Shown here in pieces: positions 45,796 through 46,462 of a stretch of 46,462 nt of DNA. The stretch's first letter is position 1. Every line of letters starts with the position of its first letter. The translations under genes were made by a program, and so were the position numbers. A model generated the notes under the pieces. That model was not told where the DNA came from. It ran no database searches and worked only from the letters and a program-made list of their open reading frames with translations. The stretch covers positions 1 to 46,462 of the IMG/VR virus record IMGVR_UViG_3300042453_003269; one strand, 5' to 3'. The stretch comes from a virus.

Positions 45796-46462
45796 ATGGA
45801 TAAACTCACCTTTAAAGAGTGGTCTATTCTCGCAGACCTAGAAACTATTTCACCTCTTGGAGAAGATTTTGAGTTCTCAATGGCTCGCGGAGAACTTAAA
45901 ACTGCACAAGCTGCAATCACCAGATTGATGACTAAACTCAAAGGTGAAGGTGATTTAGAAGCATGGGTACAATCAAAGATTACAAAAGCTGCAGAGTATC
46001 TTGATACAGTAGCTGATCATCTCTCTCATGGAGAAGATGATACCGAAAGAAAGAAAGAAGTTAAAGAAGGTTTCAAAGGTCATAAATCAGTAGAAGAAAT
46101 CGCAAAAAAGCATAAAGTATCTCCATCAATCATCCAAAAACAACTTGAGATGGGGATGAAGGTTGAACATGAACATACTACAGATAATGATGAAGCAATG
46201 GATATTGCATTGCAACATTTAGATGAAATTCCCAATTATTACTCCAAACTCAAAAAGATGGAGAAAGTAAAGGAAGAATGGACAGAACTTCATGACGCAA
46301 ATGGTAATACTTTTGCACATGTTGTTGACATCATTAAAGGTAGTGATTATAAGTTCAAAAGTTTCACTCAACCAATCAATGAAGATGCCGTTGAAGAACT
46401 TGAAAGTAGATTAAAGAAATTAGACGATACTTCTTATGATTCTATTGACAAACTAATGCGTA
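45796..46462 (+). CDS. DUF5661-type phage protein, 5' part (cut by window end)
   Basis: The frame is open from ATG to the end of the window (222 codons), so the C-terminus is missing. Residues 29-75 hold ARGELKTAQAAITRLMTKLK and GEGDLEAWVQSKITKAAEYL, a helical segment I know from several cyanophage virion or head-assembly proteins. Residues about 97-118 read SVEEIAKKHKVSPSIIQKQL, like a small helix-turn-helix, and VEHEHTTDNDEAMDIALQHL with NYYSKLKKMEK (about 123-155) is the DUF5661 pattern. The rest is new to me. AGGA at 45777-45780 is a distant ribosome binding site. In T4, gp17 follows gp16 directly, so this gene is an insertion between the terminase genes, or precedes gp17 beyond the window. 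Its function is unknown. Confidence 0.85.
   Translation, partial: MDKLTFKEWSILADLETISPLGEDFEFSMARGELKTAQAAITRLMTKLKGEGDLEAWVQSKITKAAEYLDTVADHLSHGEDDTERKKEVKEGFKGHKSVEEIAKKHKVSPSIIQKQLEMGMKVEHEHTTDNDEAMDIALQHLDEIPNYYSKLKKMEKVKEEWTELHDANGNTFAHVVDIIKGSDYKFKSFTQPINEDAVEELESRLKKLDDTSYDSIDKLMR

Overview
The window looks like part of the late structural region of a marine T4-like myovirus, most probably a cyanophage of Prochlorococcus or Synechococcus; a related T4-like pelagiphage cannot be excluded. Three things point there: the T4 order gp25-gp6-gp7-gp8 followed later by gp13-gp14-gp15-gp16; TATAAATA-like late promoters; and fibre and baseplate sequence types I know from cyanophages. Base composition is clearly AT-rich. 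Every gene I accept is on the + strand, genes are packed with overlaps or gaps of a few bases, and no gene-free stretch exceeds 300 bases. I found no tRNA, CRISPR array, integrase, insertion sequence or host-derived metabolic gene.

Layout: (1) 1-1164, four small genes without clear function. (2) 1205-25764, the baseplate block: gp25, gp6, a giant 4386-residue protein in the gp7 position, gp8, and a 2501-residue DUF4815-type protein in the gp9/gp10 position. (3) 25766-28069, a small coiled-coil-like protein and three smaller putative virion proteins, closed by a strong intrinsic terminator at 28107-28140. (4) 28171-41952, two large repetitive proteins, the second a 3242-residue fibre with an Mtd-like N-terminus, a 20-residue stalk repeat, a split pectin-lyase-like beta-helix and a C-terminal S74 autocleaving chaperone. 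(5) 42005-46462, the neck and packaging block: gp13, gp14, gp15, gp16 and the start of a DUF5661-type gene.

Together these genes build the baseplate wedge (gp25/6/7/8 and the gp10-like protein), the adhesive fibres, the neck (gp13/14), the sheath terminator (gp15) and the start of the DNA packaging machine (gp16).

Two themes stand out. First, a small kit of short modules is reused across baseplate, neck, sheath-terminator and fibre proteins, and accounts for much of the extra length over the T4 counterparts. Second, several late promoters lie inside hairpins. Upstream of gp13, a perfect late promoter overlaps the 5' arm of a terminator hairpin whose 3' arm holds the gp13 ribosome binding site. 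This layout could silence read-through transcripts while leaving late-promoter transcripts translatable.
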